Origin: JAHEKO01 sp965212505
GTDB taxonomy: Bacteria; Acidobacteriota; Thermoanaerobaculia; Multivoradales; JAHEKO01
Direction of reading: 5' to 3'
Assembly: GCA_965212505.1 (NCBI GenBank)
Contig: OZ243123.1
Span: forward strand, 682,001 to 746,000
DNA: 64,000 nt
Shown: positions 8,435-17,096 of the stretch, piece after piece
Position numbering within the stretch: position 1 is the first letter of the stretch
Layout of the letters: every line of letters starts with the position of its first letter
Program-made: the position numbers and the translations under genes
The notes under the pieces: model-generated
Seen by the model: the letters and a program-made list of their open reading frames with translations, nothing else
The model's database searches: none
Told to the model about the DNA's origin: nothing

Positions 8435-11191
8435 ATGTCCGACTTCGTGATCATCGACGGCAACGAGATTTCTATCGAGCCCGGGGAGACCCTGCTCGAG
8501 GCTGCGAAGCGCGCCGATATCGAGATCCCGACGCTCTGCTACGACCCGCGTCTGACGCCCGCCGGCGCCTGCCGGATGTGTCTGGTCGAGATCGAGGGCT
8601 CGCGCCTGATGCAGCCGGCCTGCTCGTACAAGGCCGCGCCGGGGCAGGTCGTGCGCACCCAGACGCAGCGAGTGCAGCGAAATCGCGAGTTCATCCTGTC
8701 GCTTCATCTCGCCGACACCATTCAGGACCGCGAGGTGATGGAGGACAACAACCCCTCCCGCGTGCACGAGCTCGCCGAGCGGTACGGCACCGCCGGCGAC
8801 TGGACGGCGGTCGACAAGGTGCGCAAATCGCGTCCGAACGACGTCAACAAGTTCATCGAGTTCCGCCCCGATCGCTGCATCGTCTGCAGCCTTTGCACGC
8901 GCTACTGCGATCAGGTCGAGGCGGTGAGTGCAATCACCCTGGCGGCTCGCGGCGCTCATACGACGATTTCGACCGCCGACGAACGGTCTCTGACCGACAC
9001 GACCTGCGAGCTCTGCGGCGGCTGTGTGGACGTCTGCCCGACCGGGGCGATGACCGAGAAGGCCGCCCTCGCCTACGGCAAGCCGGAGCGTGAGCTCGAA
9101 AAGGTTCGCACCACCTGCAACTTCTGCGGCGTCGGCTGCCAGATCGATCTGAACGTCGATACCGAAGCCAACCGGGTGGTCAAGGCAACCAGTCCGCCGC
9201 CGGGCACAACCGTCAACGACGGCAACCTGTGTGTGAAGGGCCGGTTCGCGAACGACTTCATCCATCACGAAGAGCGCCTGACGACGCCGCTGGTGCGGGA
9301 GCCCGGTGGCGGGCTGCGGGAGGCGACCTGGGACGAGGCGCTCGACCGCACCGTCAAGGGCCTTCAGGCTGCCGCCGCTCGCCACGGCAACGACTCGCTC
9401 GCGTTCATCAGCTCCAGCCGCTGCACCGGGGAAGAGAACTACCTCATGCAGAAGTTGGCGCGCGCGGGCTTCGGCACCCACAACATCCATCAATGCGCCG
9501 CTACGTGACACGCCCCCACGGTCGCCGGTCTGGTGGCCACGTACGGGGCGGGGGCGATGACGAACTCCATTCCGGAGATTCGTGACGCCGACTTCCTCTT
9601 CGTAACCGGTTCGAACACGAGCGAGGCGCATCCCATCATCGCGATGGAGATGAAGCGTGCCGTGCAGCGCGGAGCGAAGCTGGCGGTTGCCGACCCGCGC
9701 AAGATCTGGATGACCGAGATCGCCGACTGGCACATGCAGCTCAAGGGCGGCAGCGACGTCTGGTTGCTCAACGCGATGGCGCACGTGATCGTGACCGAAG
9801 GCCTGACGGCCGACGACTACATCGCCCAGAACACCGAAGAGTTCGAGAAGGTGCGCGACACGGTGCTGCGCTACTCGCCCGAGGACGCCGAAGAGGTGAC
9901 TGGAGTTCCGGCGGAGATGATCCGCGAGGTCGCTCGTGCCTACGCTACGACACCCAAGGCCGGCATCTACTACACGTTGGGCATCACCGAACACACCACC
10001 GGCACCGACAACGTCTACGCGCTCTCGAATCTGGTGTTGATGACCGGCCACCTGGGCGTTCGTTCGGCCGGTATGAACCCGCTGCGCGGACAGAACAACG
10101 TGCAGGGCGCCAACGACTCTGGCGCGACACCGGTGTTCTACCCCGGCTATCAGGACGCACTCGACCCGGAGATTCGCGCCAAGTACGCCGAAGCCTGGGG
10201 GGTGCCGCAGAGCGACAACCCCGGCCTGAACCTCAACGAGATGATGAAGGAGATGTCCAAGGGGACGCTCAAGGCGCTCTACCTGTTGGGCGAGGACATC
10301 GTAGTCTCCGAGCCGAACGTCTGTCGCGTCGAAGAGGCGATGAACGAGCTCGACTTTGTGGTCGTGCAGGACATCTTCTTCAACGAGTCGTGCCGGTATG
10401 CCGACGTGGTCCTGCCGGCGGCCTGCTTCGCGGAGAAGGAGGGCGTGTTCACGAACTCCGATCGACGCGTGCAGCGAGTGCGCAAGGCGGTCGAGCCGCC
10501 GGGGCAGGCGCGCGCCGATTGGGAGATCCTGGTCGACATCATGAAGCGGGCCGAGATGGACCAGCCGGACTACCAGCACCCGCGCGAGATCTACGCCGAG
10601 ATGGCGGCGCTGGCCCCTAAATTCGCCGGCATCACCCACGAGCGGATCGAGCGCGAGGGGGGCATGCAGTGGCCGGTGACCGGGCCCGAGGAGCCGAGCT
10701 GCGAGTACCTCCACAAGGGCGGAGTGCTACGTGGCAAGGGGCTCTTCGTCGGCGTGGAGTATCGGCCACCGTTCGAACAGGAGGACGTCGAATACCCGCT
10801 CGTCCTGTCGACCGGTCGAACCCTCTACCACTACAACGCGGCGACCCAGACACGGCGCAACGAGCAGCTAGCTCACAAGCAGCCCGAGGGCTTTGTCGAG
10901 GTCCATCCCAAGAACGCCCGCCGGATGGGGATCGAGGACGGCCAGAAGGTCGACGTCGTGACCCGGCGCGGTCGAGTCCGGGCGCGGGTGATGCTGTCTC
11001 GGCAGGTGCGATTCAACGCGATCTGGATGCCGTTCCACTTTCCGGACGTGCGCACCAACTATCTGACGACCGACGCCGGCGACGCGGTGACCGGTACCGG
11101 CGAGTACAAGGTGTGTGCCGCTCGCCTCGAGCCGGTTGCTGACTCCATCCCGGAGCAGGTCTTTCCCGGCGCGTTTGCGGCGGTGGAGTAG
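8435..11191 (+). CDS. fdhA: Formate dehydrogenase alpha subunit, selenocysteine-containing (TGA at 9506-9508 decoded as Sec)
   Basis: 918 residues if the TGA at codon 358 is read as selenocysteine. The frame continues without a break and the protein flanking it, QCAAT-U-HAPTVAG, is the active-site segment of the molybdenum/tungsten bis-MGD formate dehydrogenase family. The residue is the metal ligand for formate oxidation. The N-terminal [2Fe-2S] ferredoxin domain has Cys35, 46, 49 and 63. Two [4Fe-4S] clusters follow (Cys148/151/154/158 and Cys191/194/197/201). The cofactor-domain cluster is CNFCGVGC (228-235) plus Cys266. The His-Cys [4Fe-4S] motif usual around residues 90-105 in this architecture is not present. 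The ATG at 8435 gives the normal N-terminus. With the 5548-7074 subunit it should form a soluble NAD-linked formate dehydrogenase. No selABCD or fdhD gene is in the window. Confidence 0.95.
9506..9550 (+). promoter_or_regulatory. Bacterial SECIS element directing selenocysteine insertion
   Basis: The TGA is followed immediately by CAC, then by an apical hairpin: stem GGTCGCC (9520-9526), loop GGTCT (9527-9531), stem GGTGGCC (9532-9538), seven pairs including two wobbles. A lower stem is possible between CGCCCC (9511-9516) and GGGGCG (9545-9550). The UGACACG start and the GGUCU loop match the well-studied E. coli fdhF SECIS bound by SelB. The spacing to the TGA is also alike. Confidence 0.92.
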
Positions 11192-11200
11192 GCCGCTCTG

Positions 11201-11365
11201 GTGAAGCCCGAGCTCATCGGCGTCGCGCTGCTGGGCGCTCTGTCGCTCTACTCGGGCTGGTCGGTGTTGGGGAGCGAGCTCGAGATCTACGGCTGGTTCG
11301 CCATCGCTTGCGGAGTTGCGGCGATCGGCCTCAGCCTCGGGCAGATGCTGAGGCGTGGTCGGTGA
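11201..11365 (+). CDS. Small membrane protein, 54 residues
   Basis: A short GTG-started frame, 9 bases after the fdhA stop codon. It reads VKPELIGVALLGALSLYSGW, then a short polar stretch, then YGWFAIACGVAAIGLSLGQMLRRGR. That predicts two membrane helices and a positively charged tail. Its stop codon overlaps the GTG of the following cupin gene (GTGA), a translational-coupling arrangement. The reading frame between two real genes plus clear hydrophobic pattern support it. Function is unknown. Confidence 0.6.
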   Translation: MKPELIGVALLGALSLYSGWSVLGSELEIYGWFAIACGVAAIGLSLGQMLRRGR

Positions 11366-11739
11366 CCGAGGTCTTTCGACTCGGCGACGACAGCCAGGGG
11401 CTCTTCCGCCAGCTCGCCGAAGGGATCGGCGCCCGCCTCTTCTTCGGCGACCACATCATGCTTTCGGTGGTGACGCTCGAGCCGAATGCCGTCGGCGCGC
11501 TCCACCACCACCCGGAGGAGCAGTGGGGTGTGATGCTCGAGGGCGAAGGGGTGCGGACGCAGGATGGCGAGCGGTTTCGCGTGTCGCCCGGCGACTTTTG
11601 GCGAACGCCGCCGGACGTGCCGCACGCCTTCGAAGCGGGGCCAAATGGGGCCAAGGTGCTCGACGTTTTCAGCCCGCCTCGGGACGACTATCGGACACCG
11701 GGCTCCGGGTTTGGCGGCGATACCGACTCGTCGGAGTAG
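11362..11739 (+). CDS. Cupin-domain protein
   Basis: 125 residues from GTG 11362, overlapping the previous stop codon by four bases. It shows the two cupin motifs: HHHPEEQWGVMLEGEG (metal-binding His and Glu) and PGDFWRTPPDVPHAFEAG. A single small beta-barrel domain with a likely divalent metal; the substrate cannot be told. The start is set by the overlap; a longer frame exists upstream but would run inside the small membrane gene. It probably belongs to the same transcript as fdhA. Confidence 0.8.
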   Translation: MTEVFRLGDDSQGLFRQLAEGIGARLFFGDHIMLSVVTLEPNAVGALHHHPEEQWGVMLEGEGVRTQDGERFRVSPGDFWRTPPDVPHAFEAGPNGAKVLDVFSPPRDDYRTPGSGFGGDTDSSE

Positions 11740-11813
11740 CGGGTCGAGGGTCGAGTGGTTGAACCCACACCGCCGGTTCTTCGTAGACAGGGAAACAGTC
11801 CAAGGGAGTTCTC

Positions 11814-12356
11814 ATGTCTCGAACCGCCACAGTGCTCGCCTCAGCCGTTGCGCTCGCCCTCGTGCTCGCCTCGATCGCCTCGGCGAACCGCCACCCTGAC
11901 GCCCCGCCCGAGACCGAGCAGTTCGCCTTCCTGATCGGCGAATGGGAGTGTGAGATTCGCGCGATGAGCCCGAGCGGCCAGCTCGGAGAGCCGACGCAGG
12001 CCAAGTGGGCCGGCAAGTGGGACCTGGGCGGTTGGGCGATTCGCGACGACTGGTCGTCGCCGTTTGGCCTCGGCTTCAACATCCGATCCTTCAATCCGGA
12101 GACCAAGAAGTGGGACAACCGCTGGCTCTCTTCGGGGAACCTGCAGTGGAAATACTTCGAGGCGGAGAAGGTGGGCGACACCATGGTGATGATGGGTGGA
12201 GCGGGCGAGGACGCCCGGGGTGAGTTCATCGACCGCAACACCTTTCACGACATCCAGGCCGACAGCTGGAGTTGGCGCAAGGATCGCAGCTACGACGGCG
12301 GCGACACCTGGTTCGAAGGCATCGCCGTGATCCGAGCGGTGCGCGCGGGCAGCTAG
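11814..12356 (+). CDS. Secreted DUF1579-like protein
   Basis: 180 residues with a signal peptide (VLASAVALALVLASIASA). The mature part begins PDAPPETEQFAFLIGEWECEIRAM, the same Phe-x-x-Gly-x-Trp opening as the tandem protein at 2549-3523. It ends in strands typical of the family (SWSWRKDRSYDGGDTWFEGIAVIRAVR). A small extracytoplasmic beta-barrel of unknown ligand is likely. RBS AAGGGAG precedes the ATG. It sits between the cupin and AraC genes but is not tightly linked to either. Confidence 0.75.
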   Translation: MSRTATVLASAVALALVLASIASANRHPDAPPETEQFAFLIGEWECEIRAMSPSGQLGEPTQAKWAGKWDLGGWAIRDDWSSPFGLGFNIRSFNPETKKWDNRWLSSGNLQWKYFEAEKVGDTMVMMGGAGEDARGEFIDRNTFHDIQADSWSWRKDRSYDGGDTWFEGIAVIRAVRAGS

Positions 12357-12393
12357 CGGTAACGTCCGTTCTCGAGAACGGTCTTACTCATAG

Positions 12394-13200
12394 ATGACAA
12401 ATTCGACAGGCGTACTCCGTGCTCGGGAGTATTTTGGCGAGCGAACCCGGGAGTTCCAGACCTCGGGCTTTCTGCTCGCGGAGTCGGTCTACTCCGAGCG
12501 CGCGAGCCTGCCGATGCATGCGCACGACAATGCGCACTTCTGTCTCGTCCTCTCGGGTTCCTACACCGAGAGTGTCGAAGGATGTGAGATCGAGCGCCGC
12601 GCCGGGGATCTGGTCTTCTACCGAGCTGGCGTCGCGCACGCCGAGTGTCACCACTCGTCGGGTCGGCACTTGATGATCGAGGTCGATTCGGAGTTTGGAG
12701 ACGGTGCGGGCGACAGCCCCTCCGCCTTTCTCCGCGGTCCATCGAGGAGCCTCGCGACTCGCCTCTTCGCCGAGTTCCGCAGTGACGAGCGGGTGCCCGG
12801 CGAGCGTCTCGGTGGTCTGGTTCGCCGGCTGCTCGATGTCGCGAGCCGCCCCCCTGTAGAGCCGATTCCCGCTTGGCTGCGTGAGGTCGAACGGCGCTTG
12901 CACACAACCGAGGAGGGGACGCCCAAGCTCAAGGGCCTGGCAGAAGAGGCTGGCGTTCACCCGGTCTATCTCGGTCGGGTCTTCCGGCGGGTGCATGGGT
13001 GCACGCCCGGAGAGTACCTGCGCCGCCTACGTGTGGAGCGTGCGCAGCGAGCGCTCGGCGCCGCCGACGCCGAGCTTGCGGACGTCGCCTTCGACAGTGG
13101 CTTTTGCGATCAGAGCCATCTGAACCGCGTGTTCAAGCGCGAGACCGGAATGACTCCCGGTCACTACCGGCGGCTGGCGGATCCGCGCGAGCTGTCCTAG
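12394..13200 (+). CDS. AraC-family transcriptional regulator with N-terminal cupin-like sensor
   Basis: 268 residues. The N-terminal half has an AraC_binding (cupin) pattern (MHAHDNAHFCLVLSGSYTE, GDLVFYRAGVAHAECHHSSGR). The C-terminal half has two helix-turn-helix motifs: LAEEAGVHPVYLGRVFRRVHG and DVAFDSGFCDQSHLNRVFKRETGMTPGHYRR, the hallmark AraC/XylS signature. It is likely a one-component ligand-responsive activator or repressor. The target is not evident, and the converging gamma-glutamyltransferase run ends nearby on the other strand. Confidence 0.93.
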   Translation: MTNSTGVLRAREYFGERTREFQTSGFLLAESVYSERASLPMHAHDNAHFCLVLSGSYTESVEGCEIERRAGDLVFYRAGVAHAECHHSSGRHLMIEVDSEFGDGAGDSPSAFLRGPSRSLATRLFAEFRSDERVPGERLGGLVRRLLDVASRPPVEPIPAWLREVERRLHTTEEGTPKLKGLAEEAGVHPVYLGRVFRRVHGCTPGEYLRRLRVERAQRALGAADAELADVAFDSGFCDQSHLNRVFKRETGMTPGHYRRLADPRELS

Positions 13201-13237
13201 CCGAGCTCTCGGCCGCCTATGGGCTCGAGCAGAGCAG

Positions 13238-13257
13238 GAGCCGGCTTCGACCGGCTC
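13238..13257. terminator. Hairpin between convergent genes
   Basis: GAGCCGG and CCGGCTC pair over a six-base CTTCGA loop in the 81-bp gap between the convergent araC-type and gamma-glutamyltransferase-like genes. Its place suggests bidirectional termination. No long U-tract follows on either strand. Confidence 0.45.
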
Positions 13258-13281
13258 GTTCCGAGACGCGCGTGCTCGCCG

Positions 13282-15165
13282 CTACCAGGCGACGCCGTAG
13301 TCTTCCCCGAAGTCGCTCGCCGCACCCCACATGGTGCCGTGCTCGAGGTCGAACTCGATGGCGGTGATCGGTCCTGACGTGCGCCTGCGGGTTTCGACGT
13401 CGTAGCCCATCTTGGCGAGCTCTGCCCGTACCCAGGGCGGAGTGTCCTCGCGAACCACCAGCCGTCCGGGTTCTGCCTTGTGGGCGCCAAAGGACGACTG
13501 CATCTGGTAGCTGTTGACGTTGGCGGCTTCAGCGGCCTGTTGGGCGTTCATGCCGAACTCGACGACGTTCAAGAACCACTGGAGCAGGTTCTGATCCTGA
13601 GTGTCGCCGCCCTGGACGGCGAACGATAGGTAGGGCTTGCCATCTTTGAGCGCCATTCCCGGTGTCAGTGTCGCGCGCGGGCGTTTGCCGGGGGCGACGA
13701 TGTTGTACGGGTTCAGCCGCTCGTCGAGCACGAAGCTCTGCATACGTTGAGAGAGCCCGATGCCGCTCGAGCCGGCGATGAAGGCCGGTATCCAGCCGCC
13801 GCTCGGTGTGATGGAGACCACCCAGCCGTCGGCGTCGGCGGCCTGGATCGAAGTCGTACCGGCGACAAACGCCTCGTCGTCGGTGAGGAGCCGGGTCTGC
13901 TGCCAGCTGTCCTCGCCCTCCGCGTCGGCGGCGGGCGGGATGGGTGTCCAACGCTCGAGCAGGTCGAGATACGGGTTCTGGCCGCCTTGGAACGGGTACG
14001 GATCGCCGGGCTTCGTGCCGGCGTTGTTGCGCTCCCAGTCGATCTGCTCGAAGCGCTTCCGCGCGTACTCCTTGGACAGGAGGCCTTCGATGGGCTCGAC
14101 CGGTTCGGTGTAGGGATCGCCGTAGTAGAAGTCGCGATCGGCGAAGGACAGATTCATCGCCTGGTAGAGCGCATGAATGTAGCGGGCGCTGTTGTAGCCG
14201 GCCGCCTGCAGGTCGACGTGCTCAAGCACGTTCAGAGCCTGGAGCATCACGGGGCCCTGCACCCAGTGTGTGAGCTTGTAGACGTCGACGCCCTTGTAGC
14301 GTGTCGAGACCGGCTCCTCGATGTAGACCTGCCAGCTGTCGAGGTCTTCGAGGGTCATGAGCCCACCCTCTTGCTGCACACCGCGGACAATCTCCCGGGC
14401 GATGTCCCCACGGTAGAAGCGATCGTAGGCTGCAAGGATGGCTTCGGCGCGAGTTGCGCCTCCGGCGAGCGCCTGCCGCTCGGCCTCGACCAGCTTCTCG
14501 AGTGTCGCGAGCAGGTCGGGCTGGCGGAAGAGCTCACCCGGGTGGGGCGCTGCACGCTCCTGAGAGTTGTCGTCCTGCAGATGGGGAAGGAAGACCTTCT
14601 TCGAGTTTGGCCACTGCGAGAGGATCTCCTTGCGCCGTTCCATGTTGTCGGCCTGTGAGCGTTCGATCGGATAGCCGCGGGCCATCTCGATCGCCGGCTC
14701 CAGTACCTCTGCGAGGCTCAGGCTGCCGAACTCGGCGAGCATGACCATCAGACCGCCGGGAGTACCCGGCGTGACCGCGGCGAGCGGGCCAAACTCGGGC
14801 GGATAGCGCATCCCCTGGTCGCGGAAGAACTCGGCGGTCGCTCCGGTGGGAGCGACGCCCAGGGCGTTGATGCCCTTGACCTCGCCGGTTCGAGGATCGT
14901 GAATGAGCGCCTGCGTCTCGCCGCCCCAGCCGAGCGTGTCCCACATGGTGGAGGTCGCTGCGAGCATGGCGCAGGCGGCGTCGACCGCGTTGCCGCCGCG
15001 GGAGAAGGTCATGGCGCCGGCGGTCGCGGCGAGCGGCTTGCCGGTGATCGCCACCCAGTGCTGGCCGTGAAGAACCGGTTTGACGGTTCGCTGTGCGCCG
15101 GCGACGTTGGCGATCCAGGCGAGCGCAAGAAGCAGGGTCAGGGGGCGTGAGATTCGCTCAGGCAT
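13282..15165 (-). CDS. Gamma-glutamyltransferase family protein (Ntn hydrolase), exported
   Basis: 627 residues with a signal peptide (LTLLLALAWIANVAGA). It shows PLAAVTPGTPGGLMVMLAEFGSLSLAEVLEPAIEMARGYP, the conserved N-terminal block of the gamma-glutamyltranspeptidase family, and VAGTTS near residue 436, where the catalytic N-terminal Thr of the small subunit is expected. The following stretch departs from the usual GTTH..V.D..GN pattern, so activity on glutathione is uncertain. It could process another gamma-glutamyl or acyl amide in the periplasm. It lies last in a minus-strand run with the hydroxyproline genes, 18 bases after the preceding gene. Confidence 0.88.
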   Translation of the reverse strand: MPERISRPLTLLLALAWIANVAGAQRTVKPVLHGQHWVAITGKPLAATAGAMTFSRGGNAVDAACAMLAATSTMWDTLGWGGETQALIHDPRTGEVKGINALGVAPTGATAEFFRDQGMRYPPEFGPLAAVTPGTPGGLMVMLAEFGSLSLAEVLEPAIEMARGYPIERSQADNMERRKEILSQWPNSKKVFLPHLQDDNSQERAAPHPGELFRQPDLLATLEKLVEAERQALAGGATRAEAILAAYDRFYRGDIAREIVRGVQQEGGLMTLEDLDSWQVYIEEPVSTRYKGVDVYKLTHWVQGPVMLQALNVLEHVDLQAAGYNSARYIHALYQAMNLSFADRDFYYGDPYTEPVEPIEGLLSKEYARKRFEQIDWERNNAGTKPGDPYPFQGGQNPYLDLLERWTPIPPAADAEGEDSWQQTRLLTDDEAFVAGTTSIQAADADGWVVSITPSGGWIPAFIAGSSGIGLSQRMQSFVLDERLNPYNIVAPGKRPRATLTPGMALKDGKPYLSFAVQGGDTQDQNLLQWFLNVVEFGMNAQQAAEAANVNSYQMQSSFGAHKAEPGRLVVREDTPPWVRAELAKMGYDVETRRRTSGPITAIEFDLEHGTMWGAASDFGEDYGVAW

Positions 15166-15183
15166 CGGGTCATCTCCTCGGGT

Positions 15184-16110
15184 CTACGGGTCCGTTTGGC
15201 TACCCGCGAGGCCGGCGCGGGCTTGAGAGAGATAGTAGGCGACGATCGTCTGTTTCTCGGCAGCCCCGGGGCCGGTTGCACCGGCCAGTGCGCGACTCAG
15301 GGCGCCCGCTTCATCGACCGCGGCTTGCCAGCGTGCGTTCCGCAAGAGGCTTTCGATCCAGCTCCGCTTGAGGTCCCAGAGCGCCTGCCGAAGGGCGCCC
15401 TGAGTGAGCGGCAAAGGGACGTTCCAGACTGTGGCGACGGCCTTTCCTCGGAAGGTTGCGGGCCTGAAACGAAACTCTCGTAGAACGTCGAGTGACAGGA
15501 GGATGGGTGCCGGGTTGTCGAGGCGACCGCGGAGGAGCGGTTCGCTCGTCGTGCCGCGTTCGTCGATCACGAAGCTCGCCTCGAGCTGGGGGTCGAGCAA
15601 GCGGAGCTGTTCGGCGCTGGCGCGGAGCACGATGTAGTTGCCCGCCGAGATGCGCGGTGGTGAGAACCCCTCGACGCGGGTGCCGAGGACGAGGGGAGGT
15701 CCTTCGCTTCGTCGGGTCGGTGCGCGGCGCCACTCGACCAGGCGAGCGCCCGCGATGCCGAATTCAGCGAGCTCCTGGCGACCGAGAGCGGGGTTGAAGA
15801 TCTCGGCACTGTCGAGCTGCCAGAGCGCCTCCTCACGCCGGCCGAGGCCGGCCTCCGCCAGCGCCAGTTGGGCCAGGGCTACGGCCACGAGCTCGGCCGA
15901 GCCGGGCCCACCTTTGAGATCGGCCATCAACTCCTCGAGCAGACGCCGACTCTCCGTCTGCGCGTTCTGCCACTCCGCGTCGAGCAGCAGGCTCCGGGTG
16001 TCGTTGAGCTCGCGCCGCCAGCGCTCGGCGGTCGATTCTGACGCTGAGGCGCCGGCGGTTCCGACCAGGGTGAGGAGCGTCGTCAGAAAAGCGACTTGGC
16101 GTCTCTTCAC
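15184..16110 (-). CDS. Secreted protein with TPR-like N-terminus and TonB-C-like C-terminal region
   Basis: 308 residues with a signal peptide (MKRRQVAFLTTLLTLVGTAGASA). An alpha-helical first half (AQLALAEAGLGRREEALWQLDSAEIFNP) looks TPR-like. Around residues 200-250 it reads SLDVLREFRFRPATFRGKAVATVWNVPLPL, close to the TonB C-terminal consensus (V..WRF.PA...G.PV....V...). A periplasmic partner-binding role is suggested, not proven. Its start codon overlaps the stop codon of the ornithine cyclodeaminase-like gene by four bases (ATGA), so it is translated with that gene. Confidence 0.7.
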   Translation of the reverse strand: MKRRQVAFLTTLLTLVGTAGASASESTAERWRRELNDTRSLLLDAEWQNAQTESRRLLEELMADLKGGPGSAELVAVALAQLALAEAGLGRREEALWQLDSAEIFNPALGRQELAEFGIAGARLVEWRRAPTRRSEGPPLVLGTRVEGFSPPRISAGNYIVLRASAEQLRLLDPQLEASFVIDERGTTSEPLLRGRLDNPAPILLSLDVLREFRFRPATFRGKAVATVWNVPLPLTQGALRQALWDLKRSWIESLLRNARWQAAVDEAGALSRALAGATGPGAAEKQTIVAYYLSQARAGLAGSQTDP

Positions 16111-17096
16111 AGCTCGACCTCCGTTCCGATACCGAGCTCACGCGCCCGATCGAGTGCGATGGCGCCGGCTGCCGTGTCTTGAACGGCAAGTCCGACCGAC
16201 TTGAAGAGAGTGATCTCTTGGTCGCCTGTGCGGCCCGGCTGTGTCCCCTCGACGACCTCCCCGACCTCCGTCCACTGCTCGGGTCGGGTCGCCTTCTGAC
16301 GCGCAGCCTCGATGAGCTCCCCAGCCTCGCGGGCAGCCGATGCGCGCGAATCGACGAACACGGTAGCCCGGCGCACGAGATCGAGGTCGAGTTCACGCAT
16401 CTCGGGGGTGAAGCTGCCGGCGCCGTTGACGTGAACTCCGGGGGAGACGAGTCGGCCCGGAAAGACCGGCTCGCTCGACGTGGTCGCCGCGCAGATGATG
16501 TCGGCGCCATCGAGCGCGGCTTCCGGCGACGCGGCGGGCGTCACGTCGAGGTCGAGCTCGCCTCGCATCTCGGCGGCGAACGCCTCGCGGTTTGTTGGCG
16601 TCGGCGAGTAGACCCGCACGCTTTCAATCTCGCGCACAGCGACGATTGCGAGCAGCTGGGTTCTGGCCTGTACGCCGCTTCCGAAGATCGCCGCTCGCTT
16701 CGCTTCGGGACGGGCGAGGAGATCGGTGGCCGCACCCGAGGCCGCACCTGTGCGCCACGCGGTGAGGAAGGCGCCCTCGCAGGCGGCGGTCGGCGCGCCT
16801 GTCTCCGGATCGAAGAGGAGCACGAGCGCTTGGATCAACGGTCGTCCGTGCTGCGGATTCTCGGGCAGATAGGTCAGCAGCTTGGCGCCGACGGCGGTGC
16901 CTGGCTGGACGGCGGGCTTGACCAGAAACGCGGCGCCCTCCCCGGGTAGGCGTACCACCGCGCGTTGTGGGACGACAGCTCTCCCCGAGGAGAAGTCGGC
17001 GAAGGCGCCCTTCATCGCGGCAACCGCCTCCGGCATCGGCAGCGCTTCGCGAAGGTCGCCGGCGGAAAGCACGCGGAGCTTCACAGGCGGCGACAC
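16107..17096 (-). CDS. Ornithine cyclodeaminase/mu-crystallin family protein, likely delta1-pyrroline-2-carboxylate reductase
   Basis: 329 residues. It matches the family along its length, with a nucleotide-binding motif IFGSGVQARTQLLAI, the substrate-side stretch PGTAVGAKLLTYLPENPQHG, and VNGAGSFTPEMRELD. Family members include true ornithine cyclodeaminases and the reductases that turn delta1-pyrroline-2-carboxylate into L-proline. The immediately upstream gene, with which it shares one base (stop TAG and start GTG), encodes a trans-3-hydroxy-L-proline dehydratase that makes exactly this substrate. The reductase assignment therefore comes from context. A downstream in-frame GTG (VKLRV) is a possible alternative start. 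Confidence 0.85.
   Translation of the reverse strand: MSPPVKLRVLSAGDLREALPMPEAVAAMKGAFADFSSGRAVVPQRAVVRLPGEGAAFLVKPAVQPGTAVGAKLLTYLPENPQHGRPLIQALVLLFDPETGAPTAACEGAFLTAWRTGAASGAATDLLARPEAKRAAIFGSGVQARTQLLAIVAVREIESVRVYSPTPTNREAFAAEMRGELDLDVTPAASPEAALDGADIICAATTSSEPVFPGRLVSPGVHVNGAGSFTPEMRELDLDLVRRATVFVDSRASAAREAGELIEAARQKATRPEQWTEVGEVVEGTQPGRTGDQEITLFKSVGLAVQDTAAGAIALDRARELGIGTEVEL

Noticed and set aside
8423..10714. 763-residue antisense frame on the minus strand
   Set aside because: It lies entirely over fdhA, has Arg/His-rich composition typical of a shadow frame and no recognisable domains.
8435..11191. Reading the TGA at 9506 as a pseudogene or two separate genes
   Set aside because: The frame, the conserved active-site residues on both sides and the SECIS hairpin all support selenocysteine.
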